Origin: an uncultured Aeromonadales bacterium
GTDB lineage: Bacteria > Pseudomonadota > Gammaproteobacteria > Enterobacterales > Succinivibrionaceae
Direction: 5' to 3'
Assembly: GCA_902761645.1 (NCBI GenBank)
Contig: CACWLF010000016.1
Location: forward strand, 1-33,302
Length of the DNA stretch: 33,302 nucleotides
Position numbers and translations under genes: made by a program. Of the stretch, positions 1-8,024 are shown one piece after another. The notes beneath the pieces were generated by a model. That model made no database searches. It saw only the letters and a list, made by a program, of their open reading frames with translations, and was not told where the DNA came from. Position 1 is the first letter of the stretch, and each line of letters starts with the position of its first letter.

Positions 1-88
1 CATGACCACCTTGCGAGTCGCTAATCCTTTCCTCTAGCGGACGGATTCGGGACTTTCACCCTAAAGATTATACTCATGCCGAGCACAC
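1..88 (-). mobile_element. Group II intron, 5' end (partial, runs off left edge)
   Basis: Read on the minus strand from 88 down to 1, the sequence begins GTGTGC and continues with CGGCATGAGT, then TTTAGGGTGAAAGTCCCGAA, then ACTCGCAAGGTGGTC. This is the layout I recall for the 5' end and early domain I of bacterial group II introns that carry a reverse transcriptase: GTGYG start, CGGCATGGGT, TATAGGGTGAAAGTCCC, AACGCAAGGGTGTC. The RT gene, domain V and the 3' splice site would lie left of the window. The proposed 5' splice site sits one base after the T-run of the terminator at 90-120. This placement suits introns that home to sites downstream of intrinsic terminators. The identification is by remembered consensus only. 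Confidence 0.7.
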
Positions 89-89
89 C

Positions 90-120
90 AAAAAAAGGTT
101 CTGCATAAATGCAGAACCTT
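90..120 (-). terminator. Rho-independent terminator of the AspT/YidE-type transporter
   Basis: On the minus strand a perfect 12-bp stem (AAGGTTCTGCAT paired with ATGCAGAACCTT, two-base loop) is followed by seven T. It lies 30 bases after the stop codon of the transporter gene. The presumed group II intron starts one base beyond the T-run. Confidence 0.9.
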
Positions 121-149
121 CAGATAATTTATTTTATTGTAATTAAGAA

Positions 150-1958
150 CTAGCCTACCATCATAATAAGTATTACAAATACCTGAGGTGACAGAATTCT
201 CAAGAACATAGAGAACGGATAAACAGTTGCATATGCAAGTGATGAAGCCTCAGCATTGGTATACATACTGTTTGAGTAAGCCAAAGCAGGAGGATCTGTA
301 CATGCACCTGCCAGAGTTCCACACAGACTCAGGTAATTAACCTTCAGTAATAATCTGCCGATCAACGCCATGGTCATAACAGGAATAAAGGTAATCAGAG
401 CACCCCACATCAGCCAGTAAAGTCCGTCTGAGCTTGTTACGGAAGCAACAAAACTCTTTCCTGCATTTAAACCTACCGCAGCAAGGAACAGCACAATACC
501 GATTTCCTTGATTGCAGCATTGGCTGAACGAGGCATAAACCAGTAAAGTTTACCGCGGGTCCATGTACTGCCGAAACGAGACAGGAAGATTGCCATTACC
601 AGCGGACCGCCTGCAATACCGAGTTTCAGTGCTGAAGGAACACCGGGAATAGGAATTGAAATGTAACCCAGGATAATACCCAGTGCCACACCGAGGAATA
701 ACGGCAGCGGATTAACCTGCTGCAGTTTGCTCTTTGAGTCACCGAGAATTTTCACGATTTCGTCAATATCACTCTGGGAACCGACAATATTCAGGCTGTC
801 GCCGAACTGCAGCTGTGTATGTTCTGTAGCAACCAGTTCCACTCCTGAACGAATGAAACGTGATACCACCACGTTGTACAATTTGGTGATGCACAGATCT
901 TCGATTGTTTTGCCGAACACCTTGTCGTTGGTCACGATCATTCTGGCGGCAACCAGTTCAGTACCCTTGGTTGACAAAGAAGTTGAAACCTCATCGCCCA
1001 TGTTCAGTACCGCACGCTGAAGGTTTTCCTTGGCGCCTACAAGATGAAGAATATCATCGGCTTCCAGAACCAGATCATGCTTAGGAACCAGCAGAACATT
1101 ACCGCGCTTTAATCTTGAGCAGGCAATAACCTCGCTCTTCAAATCAGGAACTTCACTGATTTTCAAACCGATCAGATTCTGGTTCTTAATCTGAACATTA
1201 ACGGTTTCAAGCGATTTTTTATTCTTGTTCTTTTCTCTGTCGAACGCAGCGCCTTCCGCATTGACATTAATTCTGAAGAAGAACTTGATCAGAATATAAG
1301 TAATGAAAATACCTAAAATACCGAAAGGATAAGCAACAGCATAACCACTGTTTATAGTGGAGGATGCCTTGTTGATTAACTGCGGAATGTAGGAAGTAGG
1401 ATTATCACCGGATTTAGCCTGAATTTCAGCAACATCAGGAACCATAGTATTTATATACTGACCGGCGCTGTCTCCCTGAATAACTTCGGTAATAATCTGG
1501 TTTGAAGCACCCAGTGCAGGAGTATTGGTTACCGCACCTGAATAAATACCCAATAATTCAGATACCTTAACATCTGCTGTTTTGAAAATTACAAATGTTA
1601 CAATAAAACCAAGTACCACAACTCCGATTGCCAGGGAAATCAGTTTGATACCTGAAGACTTAAGAGAAGCGAAGAAACTAGGACCAACAGATATACCGAT
1701 AGCGTATACGAATAAAATCAGTCCGAATTCCTGAATATAATGTCTTGCACTTTCAAATTCAGGTTTGTTTAAATTAAAACCCAAATCATAGTTGAATGCA
1801 AAATGAGAAACAAAAATACCAGCAAACAAAACGCCGCCGATGCCTAGACTCAAACCCTTGAAATTAAGCTTGCCCAGTGCAATACCAAGTACACTGATAA
1901 TGGCTAACAAGAGAGTGAGCTGAGCCATCCAGTTCATGCTAGCAATCCAATTCACCAT
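150..1958 (-). CDS. AspT/YidE/YbjL-family antiporter-like transport protein
   Basis: A 602-residue inner-membrane protein with the AspT/YidE/YbjL architecture. A hydrophobic AspT-type domain (about 10-225) and a second, duplicated one (about 415-600) flank two TrkA_C (RCK_C) domains (about 250-410). The repeated core motifs SGAVTNTPALGA near 140 and AGACTDPPALAYSN near 560 are the family's signature re-entrant segments. AspT exchanges aspartate for alanine, and the relative SucE exports succinate in Corynebacterium; YidE and YbjL have no proven substrate. In a succinate-forming fermenter a dicarboxylate exporter is plausible, but that is inference. I chose the ATG at 1958 because TAGGTAGG lies a few bases upstream; a second ATG seven codons on is possible. 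The protein is slightly longer than the usual 550-560 residues. The gene stands alone with its own terminator. Confidence 0.85.
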   Translation of the reverse strand: MVNWIASMNWMAQLTLLLAIISVLGIALGKLNFKGLSLGIGGVLFAGIFVSHFAFNYDLGFNLNKPEFESARHYIQEFGLILFVYAIGISVGPSFFASLKSSGIKLISLAIGVVVLGFIVTFVIFKTADVKVSELLGIYSGAVTNTPALGASNQIITEVIQGDSAGQYINTMVPDVAEIQAKSGDNPTSYIPQLINKASSTINSGYAVAYPFGILGIFITYILIKFFFRINVNAEGAAFDREKNKNKKSLETVNVQIKNQNLIGLKISEVPDLKSEVIACSRLKRGNVLLVPKHDLVLEADDILHLVGAKENLQRAVLNMGDEVSTSLSTKGTELVAARMIVTNDKVFGKTIEDLCITKLYNVVVSRFIRSGVELVATEHTQLQFGDSLNIVGSQSDIDEIVKILGDSKSKLQQVNPLPLFLGVALGIILGYISIPIPGVPSALKLGIAGGPLVMAIFLSRFGSTWTRGKLYWFMPRSANAAIKEIGIVLFLAAVGLNAGKSFVASVTSSDGLYWLMWGALITFIPVMTMALIGRLLLKVNYLSLCGTLAGACTDPPALAYSNSMYTNAEASSLAYATVYPFSMFLRILSPQVFVILIMMVG

Positions 1959-2314
1959 GTTGATTACCTACCTAAAATTAAATAAATCAAGTGTTAAAAA
2001 ACTTAAAAATTGATTAAAGGACAAATCAAAAATCAAATTTATTAATACTCCGCAAAAAATCTGCTACATTTTATCAAAAATGTTAATAAGATCATAATTT
2101 ATTTTTGATTTCATTTGTTTTTTAATCCGGTACACACATGAGCCAGGCAAACTTTCGAACTGTGATGCAGCACTCTGCTGTATAAAGGGATCATTGTTTC
2201 CATTGCATTCCGGTCTGATTATATCTGTAAAAAAAGCAGAAAGAAAAGGATACTGCCGCCGGACCGGACAAGACATTCATGCTGCAGCCTCTGGCGCACG
2301 AGCGGTACGGGAAA
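1959..2314. other. Intergenic region between the transporter and tonB-like gene
   Basis: About 356 bases, AT-rich near the transporter start, which presumably holds its promoter, though I find no convincing -35/-10 pair. A 70-codon minus-strand frame at 2064-2276 has no ribosome-binding site, no recognisable domain and an unnatural composition, so I do not call it a gene. I see no clear terminator for the upstream tonB-like gene; only a T-rich minus-strand stretch near 2230-2250. Confidence 0.4.
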
Positions 2315-3268
2315 CTATCTCAGTTTAAACGTTACCGGGAGTCTTACAATGATCCTGGAGGGATGATCGGCTATCAGATAAGGAGAAAATTTTATGCGTT
2401 TCGCATATCTGACGGCATATTCATCAAGAATTGGATACTTTGAAGGACTGTGCACCTTAATATCGTTTACTGTTCCGTCCGTATCAACCATCAGATGCAG
2501 TATCACGGTGCCCTCATAGCCGAATCTACGGGCTTTCATTGGATATTCAAACCTTGGTTTATAGATAATTTTTGTTCTGCCTGCATCTATAATTTTTGAA
2601 CCTCCGGAGCCGGCCGCCGCTGCCGCATCCCCTGCATTTTTCAATCCGTTATTCGAAACACCTGCATTTCCACTGCTGTCATGACTTCCCGATACTTCCG
2701 CACCGGAAATGTTTTTCAGGGCCGTCTGCTTCACAGCCTCATTCTTCTTTAAGTCCGTCTGCCTGGCGGCACTGATTTTTTTACCGGACAAATCGGAAAA
2801 CTCTTCTTTTTTTTCAATATCCGGCTTTTTCGCGGCAGCAGTCTTTACTTTCTCGGGTTCGTTTCTTTTCTTTCCTGCCTCACCTGTACTGCTGTCATGA
2901 AGAGACGATTCACGGTCCGCCGCAGTTTTCTGCCCGGTTGAACCTGTTTCCTTTTCCCTGTCAGCGGCTTCAGGTTTATTCGCCGTATTCTGCAGAGCTG
3001 CTGTTTGCCGATTTTTAATATCGGCTGTTTCAGAAGGTTCAGCATTCATCTGTGTTTTATCATTTTTAAGGTAATTTACGCCGGTTCCTTTCACACCAAG
3101 CAGATAAAACCGATATCCCGCGGCAGACAACGGAATTATGGCTTCAGTTTCATTCAAATCGGCAGTGTTCTGCGGCCCTGAATTATTAATGATAAGCCCA
3201 AGAATTACCATATGCATGACAAATATACAGACAGCAGCCAGAATTTTTTGAGTCAACCCTAGATACAT
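2315..3268 (-). CDS. TonB-like energy transducer
   Basis: A 317-residue protein with one N-terminal membrane anchor (about 9-28), a long hydrophilic Lys/Ala/Ser-rich linker (about 45-225) and a C-terminal TonB domain (about 228-317). The C-terminal domain shows the family pattern: YPMKARRFGYEGTVILHLMV, then DGTVNDIKVHSPS, LDEYAVRYAKRIKFSPY and a final beta strand. TonB carries proton-motive energy from the ExbB-ExbD motor to outer-membrane receptors. The linker lacks the Pro-Glu/Pro-Lys run of classical TonB and is instead charged and alanine-rich, so this may be a divergent or accessory TonB. No exbB, exbD or receptor gene is adjacent. The start at 3268 is the only ATG that keeps the anchor whole, but it has no clear ribosome-binding site. 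The gene diverges from nhaB across 130 bases. Confidence 0.75.
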   Translation of the reverse strand: MYLGLTQKILAAVCIFVMHMVILGLIINNSGPQNTADLNETEAIIPLSAAGYRFYLLGVKGTGVNYLKNDKTQMNAEPSETADIKNRQTAALQNTANKPEAADREKETGSTGQKTAADRESSLHDSSTGEAGKKRNEPEKVKTAAAKKPDIEKKEEFSDLSGKKISAARQTDLKKNEAVKQTALKNISGAEVSGSHDSSGNAGVSNNGLKNAGDAAAAAGSGGSKIIDAGRTKIIYKPRFEYPMKARRFGYEGTVILHLMVDTDGTVNDIKVHSPSKYPILDEYAVRYAKRIKFSPYLIADHPSRIIVRLPVTFKLR

Positions 3269-3338
3269 ACAAGTTCACAATACTGATAATTAATCAAAAT
3301 TCTCAAAACTTTAAGCAACAAAAATTCAATCCTTACGA

Positions 3339-3344
3339 TATAAT
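3339..3344 (+). promoter_or_regulatory. Putative -10 element of nhaB
   Basis: A perfect TATAAT lies about 55 bases before the nhaB start in an AT-rich divergent region. No good -35 hexamer is found at 16-18 bases, so either the promoter depends on an activator or the -10 match is chance. Confidence 0.35.
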
Positions 3345-3398
3345 ATACGAATTGTTAGTTTTTTAAAATTTTTATCTTATTATTCTTAAGGAAATCAA

Positions 3399-5018
3399 AT
3401 GACAAGATCATCAGTATCGAATGTTTCTTCAGCATTCTGTTACAACTTCCTGGGAAATATACCGGTATGGTATAAACTCCTGATTGTTCTGTTCCTGATC
3501 ATAAACCCTGTTATTTTCAGTATCCATCCGTTCACTGCAGGCTGGCTTCTGATTCTGGAGTTTATTTTCACTCTCGCAATGGCTTTAACCTGCTATCCGC
3601 TTCAGCCGGGCGGTCTGCTGGCAATAGAGGCAGTAGCAATAGGAATGACAACTCCGAATCATGTTTATCATGAAATTTCAGGAAACCTGGAAGTAATACT
3701 GCTTCTCATGTTCATGGTTGCCGGTATCCACTTTATAAGAGCATTGCTGCTGTATGTATTTTCCAATGTTATCGTTGGAATAAGATCTAAAACACTTGCT
3801 TCCTTTATTTTCTGTTTTTCCGGTGCAGTTCTTTCAGCATTCCTTGACGCGCTGACTGTTCTGGCTGTATTCATTTCAATCTGTGTAGGTTTCTACACCA
3901 TATACCATCAGGTCGCATCCAATTCCAAAAAGGTTCGTCTGGATGACGAAAGCGAAATAAAACCTGCAGATCTAGAGGATTTGAAAAAATTCAAGTCGTT
4001 CCTCAGATCTCTGCTGATGCATGCTGCTGTAGGTACAGCTCTCGGCGGAGTATGCACCATTGTCGGCGAGCCTCAGAACCTGATTATCGGTGCAAAAGCT
4101 CACTGGACATTTGTTGAATTCTTCCTGAGAATGCTCCCTGTTTCAATTCCAGTGTTCATCTGCGGTCTGATTACCTGTGTTTTACTGGAAAAATTAAAAT
4201 GGTTCGGATACGGTGAAGTTATGCCTGACAACGTAAGAAATATTCTGATGAAGGATATGGAAAAGCAGGCTGCACAGCGTACACCTAACGAGGTTGCAAA
4301 ACTCATCATGCAGGCACTCTGCTGCCTTTGGCTGGTTATCGGTCTTGCATTCCACCTGGCGGCAGTAGGTATTATAGGTTTAACTGTAATTATCCTTGCA
4401 ACCGCATTCTGCGGCGTAACCAGTGAGCACAAACTCGGTCAGGCATTCACGGAGTCTCTGCCTTTCTGCTCGCTGCTCTGTGTTTTCTTCTCGATTATCG
4501 CGGTTATTGCAGATCAGGATTTGTTCGCACCTATTACCAATTTTGTATTCAGCATTCAGGATCAGTCTACACAGACTGCGGTTCTGTTCTGGGCCAACGG
4601 TCTTCTGTCTGCAGTAAGTGACAACGTGTTTGTCGGAACCTTGTACATCAATCAGACATTCCATGCTCTGATCTGCGGTGAAATCACCCGTGATACATTC
4701 GATATGCTGGCTATTGCGGTTAATGCCGGAACAAATCTGCCTTCGGTTGCAACACCTAACGGCCAGGCAGCTTTCCTGTTCCTTCTGACGTCAAGTCTCG
4801 CTCCGCTTATCAAATTATCATACGGAAGAATGATGTGGATGGCTCTGCCTTACACCATAGTTCTCTGCTTTGTAAGTTTCATCTGCGTAATCTATGTACT
4901 GCCGGATTTGACTCAGTATATGTATGATCACGGTCTGATTGAACATATGACCACCCAGGACACTCTGCTGGTAGAAGGCAATGTTGTAGAGAATTGTGCG
5001 GCAGCTATCAAAAAATAG
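3399..5018 (+). CDS. nhaB: Na+/H+ antiporter NhaB
   Basis: A 539-residue polytopic inner-membrane protein that matches NhaB closely. NhaB exports Na+ in exchange for protons and supports pH and sodium homeostasis. Family-typical stretches include [20 protein letters not shown] near the N-terminus, [20 protein letters not shown] (about 147-166, containing the conserved membrane Asp) and the glycine-rich [19 protein letters not shown] near 212-230. E. coli NhaB is 513 residues; the extra length here is mainly at the C-terminus. The ATG is preceded by AAGGAAATCAA, a good ribosome-binding site. The next gene is dsbB, as in E. coli, but a terminator separates the two here. Confidence 0.95.
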   Translation: MTRSSVSNVSSAFCYNFLGNIPVWYKLLIVLFLIINPVIFSIHPFTAGWLLILEFIFTLAMALTCYPLQPGGLLAIEAVAIGMTTPNHVYHEISGNLEVILLLMFMVAGIHFIRALLLYVFSNVIVGIRSKTLASFIFCFSGAVLSAFLDALTVLAVFISICVGFYTIYHQVASNSKKVRLDDESEIKPADLEDLKKFKSFLRSLLMHAAVGTALGGVCTIVGEPQNLIIGAKAHWTFVEFFLRMLPVSIPVFICGLITCVLLEKLKWFGYGEVMPDNVRNILMKDMEKQAAQRTPNEVAKLIMQALCCLWLVIGLAFHLAAVGIIGLTVIILATAFCGVTSEHKLGQAFTESLPFCSLLCVFFSIIAVIADQDLFAPITNFVFSIQDQSTQTAVLFWANGLLSAVSDNVFVGTLYINQTFHALICGEITRDTFDMLAIAVNAGTNLPSVATPNGQAAFLFLLTSSLAPLIKLSYGRMMWMALPYTIVLCFVSFICVIYVLPDLTQYMYDHGLIEHMTTQDTLLVEGNVVENCAAAIKK

Positions 5019-5052
5019 GCTGAACAATACTGTACAATAAACGAAATTCTTT

Positions 5053-5083
5053 TAATCCACTTTCTGTAAAAGTGGATTATTTT
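5053..5083 (+). terminator. Rho-independent terminator after nhaB
   Basis: An 11-bp stem, TAATCCACTTT paired with AAAGTGGATTA, has a five-base loop and is followed by TTTT. It lies between nhaB and dsbB, only about 20 bases before the dsbB start, so dsbB may depend on readthrough or on a promoter within nhaB. Confidence 0.85.
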
Positions 5084-5104
5084 TGTGCAAAAAAAGGATA
5101 AATT

Positions 5105-5638
5105 ATGTTTTCGTTCATTAAGTCGTTCCTGCTTAATCTATTGAATACCAGACTGTACTGGTTGTGCGTAATCTTGATTTCATTGAGTTTTGAGTACTGC
5201 GGTTATTATTTTCAGTATGTTGAAGATCTTAAACCGTGTGAAATGTGCGTTTATGAGAGAGCAGCATTCGCGGCCATTCTGCTGATCGGCGTTCTGGTAA
5301 TAATCTGGCCTAAAGTACTTAAATACATCGGAATTCCTCTGTGGGGATATGCGGCATATATGGGTCTGTCAATTTCCATAGAACACGTTGAGGCGGAATC
5401 CAATATATTCGCCCAGTGCAACTCGGTAATAGCGGCAAACAGATTCTGGATACCTTTGGACAAGTATATTCCTGAATTCTTCAATCCTACCGGAGCCTGC
5501 GGCGACATTCCGTGGGAACTTATGGGTTTATCAATGCCATGGTGGGTGCGTGCAATATTTATAGGATATATTGCCGCAATTGTTATATCTCTGATAATTC
5601 ACTTTATCGGTTTCCTGATCAGACGAAACAGAGGCTGA
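5105..5638 (+). CDS. dsbB: Disulfide bond formation protein DsbB
   Basis: A 177-residue inner-membrane quinone reductase that re-oxidises periplasmic DsbA and passes electrons to quinones. It has four membrane helices (about 18-36, 54-70, 75-92 and 147-170). The first redox pair is C45-x2-C48 in PCEMCVYER and the second is C105 and C132 in the second periplasmic loop. This matches E. coli Cys41/44/104/130 almost exactly in spacing. The Arg after the CxxC (R52) is the conserved quinone-site Arg. AAAAAAAGGATAAATT before the ATG gives a ribosome-binding site. The nhaB-dsbB neighbourhood is conserved in gammaproteobacteria. Several exported proteins in this window carry cysteine pairs and are likely clients of the Dsb pathway. 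Confidence 0.95.
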   Translation: MFSFIKSFLLNLLNTRLYWLCVILISLSFEYCGYYFQYVEDLKPCEMCVYERAAFAAILLIGVLVIIWPKVLKYIGIPLWGYAAYMGLSISIEHVEAESNIFAQCNSVIAANRFWIPLDKYIPEFFNPTGACGDIPWELMGLSMPWWVRAIFIGYIAAIVISLIIHFIGFLIRRNRG

Positions 5639-5659
5639 TCATTTCCTGATGAATTCATC

Positions 5660-5691
5660 CGGGCTGTTACATGTCTGCAATTTACAGCCCG
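5660..5691 (+). terminator. Possible terminator hairpin after dsbB
   Basis: An 8-bp inverted repeat, CGGGCTGT with ACAGCCCG, encloses a 16-base loop about 20 bases after the dsbB stop. The following TATTTAAGATT is only weakly T-rich, so termination would be inefficient or Rho-assisted. Confidence 0.45.
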
Positions 5692-5906
5692 TATTTAAGA
5701 TTAAAACATGAATTAAATAAATTCGTAATTTCAATAAGTTAAATCATCATTCTGCTTAATTAATAAAGCCCAACAGCAGAAAAATTATTTTTTTGTGGTC
5801 AAACTTCACATAAAAAACATCAAAAAATCGACATTGCTCATAAAAGTTAATAAAATTTACCAAATTATGATGTTAGATTAATCGAGTAATCGAATAATAA
5901 GAGGAT

Positions 5907-7499
5907 ATGAAATTGATTCAAGATCTTAAAAGAAATAAAGCACTACTAGTGTTGGTTGCAGTAATAGTTATTGCTCTTTTGGTTCTATTTGGCTTATTCG
6001 GAGGAGACAAACCGTCTAACAACTACAGACCTTCCGGTTCTTCTGTAAAATCAGAAAATCCTGAAGCAGCTGCGGAAGCGCTTTCAAATCTGTCCAATGA
6101 CGAAAGACACGTTTCAAAGAACCCTATGAGCATAAGAGTTATTTCAGCAGGATTAAACCATACCTGTGCCATAGACTTCAGCAAAAAGATATTCTGCTGG
6201 GGCGGTGCAAACAAGGGTTCTCTCGGTGATGACGGAAAAATGCGTAAATGCGAAGTTGAAGATGGTGAATCAGGCTTACGCTGCGAATACCGCAACCCTA
6301 ACCTTGAAACAACTCACTACTCCTTTACCCCTGTTTCCGTATTCAAGGGTGAAGCTCCAGGCGAAGGCGAATACCTGTCAGATGCTCAGCTGCTGGCTGT
6401 AGGTGATTTGTTTGCATGCGCGGCAATCGGCAAGGACAACGCTGTTTACTGCTGGGGTCGAGGTTCTTCAGGTCAGCTGGGTAACGGTAAACGTGCCGAT
6501 CAGAATACTCCTGTTGCAGTTTGCGGAGAAGGATACACAACCGACTGCAGCAAACACGTGTTAAAAGGTGTAACTGCATTGTCAGCAGGTGCTGAACACG
6601 TATGTGCAATCGTGGGTGACAAGGCAAGAGCATACTGCTGGGGTAACGGTAACAACGGTCGTTTAGGAAACGGCAAGACCGAATATCAGTTAACTCCTGT
6701 ATCCGTTTGTAAAGATGCAAAATCCAAGGATTGCGATGCTGAACCTCTGGTAGGAGTTAAATCAATTACAGCAGGTACATACCTGACATGCGCCTCAGTG
6801 GGTGACAACCGCCAGGGTTTCTGCTGGGGTGACGGTTCAAGTCACCAGCTTGGCAACAACAATCAGGATAACAACCAGAGCAAGCCTTCTGCAGTTTGTG
6901 CACAGGGTGCTTCAGACTGTAACGTATCTCCGTTTGTTCAGGTTTACAAATTTGCAATCGGTCAGTCCCATACCTGCGCAATTGCCGGAGAAAACCGCAT
7001 TGCATACTGCTGGGGTCAGGCTCGTTACGGTCAGCTTGGCAACAACAATGATATTGATAACCAAAAAACTCCTTCCGCAGTATGTCTGCCTGGAACAACA
7101 GATGCTGAAGAAAACTGGAAATGTACAGAAGATCCTGCAAAGGTTGTTTCAAGAGTTCATGATATATCAACCGGTTTCGTACACACCTGTGCAACAATGG
7201 GTGCAGATCGCCGTGCGTACTGCTGGGGCGAATACTTCTTCGGTCGTTTAGGTGATAACGGTACTGCAAACCAGAAGGTTCCTGTTCCGGTATACAACGG
7301 ATATGATAAGGACGGTTATACCATTGAAGATGAAGAAATCATCTGGCTGAACAATGTAACAAATCTGTCACTCGGCTCAAACTACAGCTGTGCATTGTTA
7401 CAGGATTCAACATCAAAATGCTGGGGTAACAATCAGTTAGGTCAGTTGGGTGATAAGGAACGTGTTAATATGCTGATCCCTTCTGTGGTAGGTTTCTAG
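5907..7499 (+). CDS. Membrane-anchored RCC1-repeat beta-propeller protein
   Basis: A 530-residue protein with an N-terminal signal anchor (about 11-32), a short Ser/Asn-rich linker and seven RCC1-type repeats filling the rest. Each repeat carries a Cys in an HTCAI-like strand and a second Cys in a YCWG-like strand about 10 residues later, followed by G.LG. I count seven such Cys pairs, enough to close a seven-bladed propeller. In eukaryotes RCC1 is the Ran exchange factor, but in bacteria the fold is a binding scaffold, so no enzymatic role is implied. The regular Cys pairs suggest one disulfide per blade in the periplasm, which fits dsbB being the preceding gene. The ATG is preceded by AAGAGGAT. 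The partner is unknown. Confidence 0.8.
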   Translation: MKLIQDLKRNKALLVLVAVIVIALLVLFGLFGGDKPSNNYRPSGSSVKSENPEAAAEALSNLSNDERHVSKNPMSIRVISAGLNHTCAIDFSKKIFCWGGANKGSLGDDGKMRKCEVEDGESGLRCEYRNPNLETTHYSFTPVSVFKGEAPGEGEYLSDAQLLAVGDLFACAAIGKDNAVYCWGRGSSGQLGNGKRADQNTPVAVCGEGYTTDCSKHVLKGVTALSAGAEHVCAIVGDKARAYCWGNGNNGRLGNGKTEYQLTPVSVCKDAKSKDCDAEPLVGVKSITAGTYLTCASVGDNRQGFCWGDGSSHQLGNNNQDNNQSKPSAVCAQGASDCNVSPFVQVYKFAIGQSHTCAIAGENRIAYCWGQARYGQLGNNNDIDNQKTPSAVCLPGTTDAEENWKCTEDPAKVVSRVHDISTGFVHTCATMGADRRAYCWGEYFFGRLGDNGTANQKVPVPVYNGYDKDGYTIEDEEIIWLNNVTNLSLGSNYSCALLQDSTSKCWGNNQLGQLGDKERVNMLIPSVVGF

Positions 7500-7532
7500 T
7501 ATTTTCACTGTTTTCACTAATTCGTGAACAGA

Positions 7533-7561
7533 AAAGGCATCATTTGACTGATGCCTTTTTT
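7533..7561 (+). terminator. Bidirectional terminator between the RCC1 gene and def
   Basis: A perfect 10-bp stem, AAAGGCATCA with TGATGCCTTT, has a six-base loop. The plus strand continues with six T for the RCC1 gene. The minus strand continues with TTTTCTG, so it can also end the def operon arriving from the right. The two genes converge on it. Confidence 0.85.
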
Positions 7562-7602
7562 ATTGGTGAAACTGAATAAAAGTTCAATTAAAACACAGGG
7601 CT

Positions 7603-8013
7603 TCAGATAATCACACCGTTAAGGTGATCTACCTCATGCTGAATAATCTGTGCTGTGAAGCCGCGGAATCTTTTCTTTTTCTTCTGCCATTTCTGATCAA
7701 GATATTCAACTTCAATAATCAGAAATCTTGTGGTTTCCCGCATTCCCTCCAGTGACAAACAGCCCTCCTCGGTTTTATACGGAGACTGCTGCATCGTTAT
7801 TTTAGGATTAAACATAACCAGACTGCTCAATCCGACTTTAACAATAATTATCTGCCGGCTTATTCCGATCATATTGGCAGCCAATCCAACACATGAACCT
7901 TCATGAGCCTTCAGAGTATCTATCAAATCCTGTGCAACAGGCAAATCTTCCCTGGTTGCAGGTTCTGATATACGGGCTAAAAAGCTCTGATCCTTTACTA
8001 TATCCTTAATCAT
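7603..8013 (-). CDS. Peptide deformylase-like protein, short divergent type
   Basis: A 136-residue protein with deformylase metal ligands in place: C85 in EEGCLSLEG, and H126 and H130 flanking the catalytic E127 in QHEVDHLNG. Deformylases remove the N-formyl group from nascent proteins. Motif 1 reads CVGLAANMIG, so the Gln that normally stabilises the transition state (Gln50 in E. coli) is Asn47. The protein also stops right after motif 3, lacking the C-terminal helix of E. coli Def (169 residues). I recall this short, AAN-type form mainly from Firmicutes, which could mean horizontal transfer or a secondary role beside a housekeeping def elsewhere. It is the last gene of the cluster, 11 bases after tatD. 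TGAGAGAATTTGAG precedes the ATG. Confidence 0.8.
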   Translation of the reverse strand: MIKDIVKDQSFLARISEPATREDLPVAQDLIDTLKAHEGSCVGLAANMIGISRQIIIVKVGLSSLVMFNPKITMQQSPYKTEEGCLSLEGMRETTRFLIIEVEYLDQKWQKKKKRFRGFTAQIIQHEVDHLNGVII

Positions 8014-8024
8014 CTCAAATTCTC

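Noticed and set aside
2064-2276. A 70-codon minus-strand frame between the transporter and tonB-like gene
   Set aside because: No ribosome-binding site, no domain and poor coding character; it fits chance in an intergenic gap.
6343-7269. Long frames antisense to the RCC1-repeat gene
   Set aside because: They are shadows of the regular repeat, rich in Leu, His and Arg with no domain; the sense frame explains the region fully.
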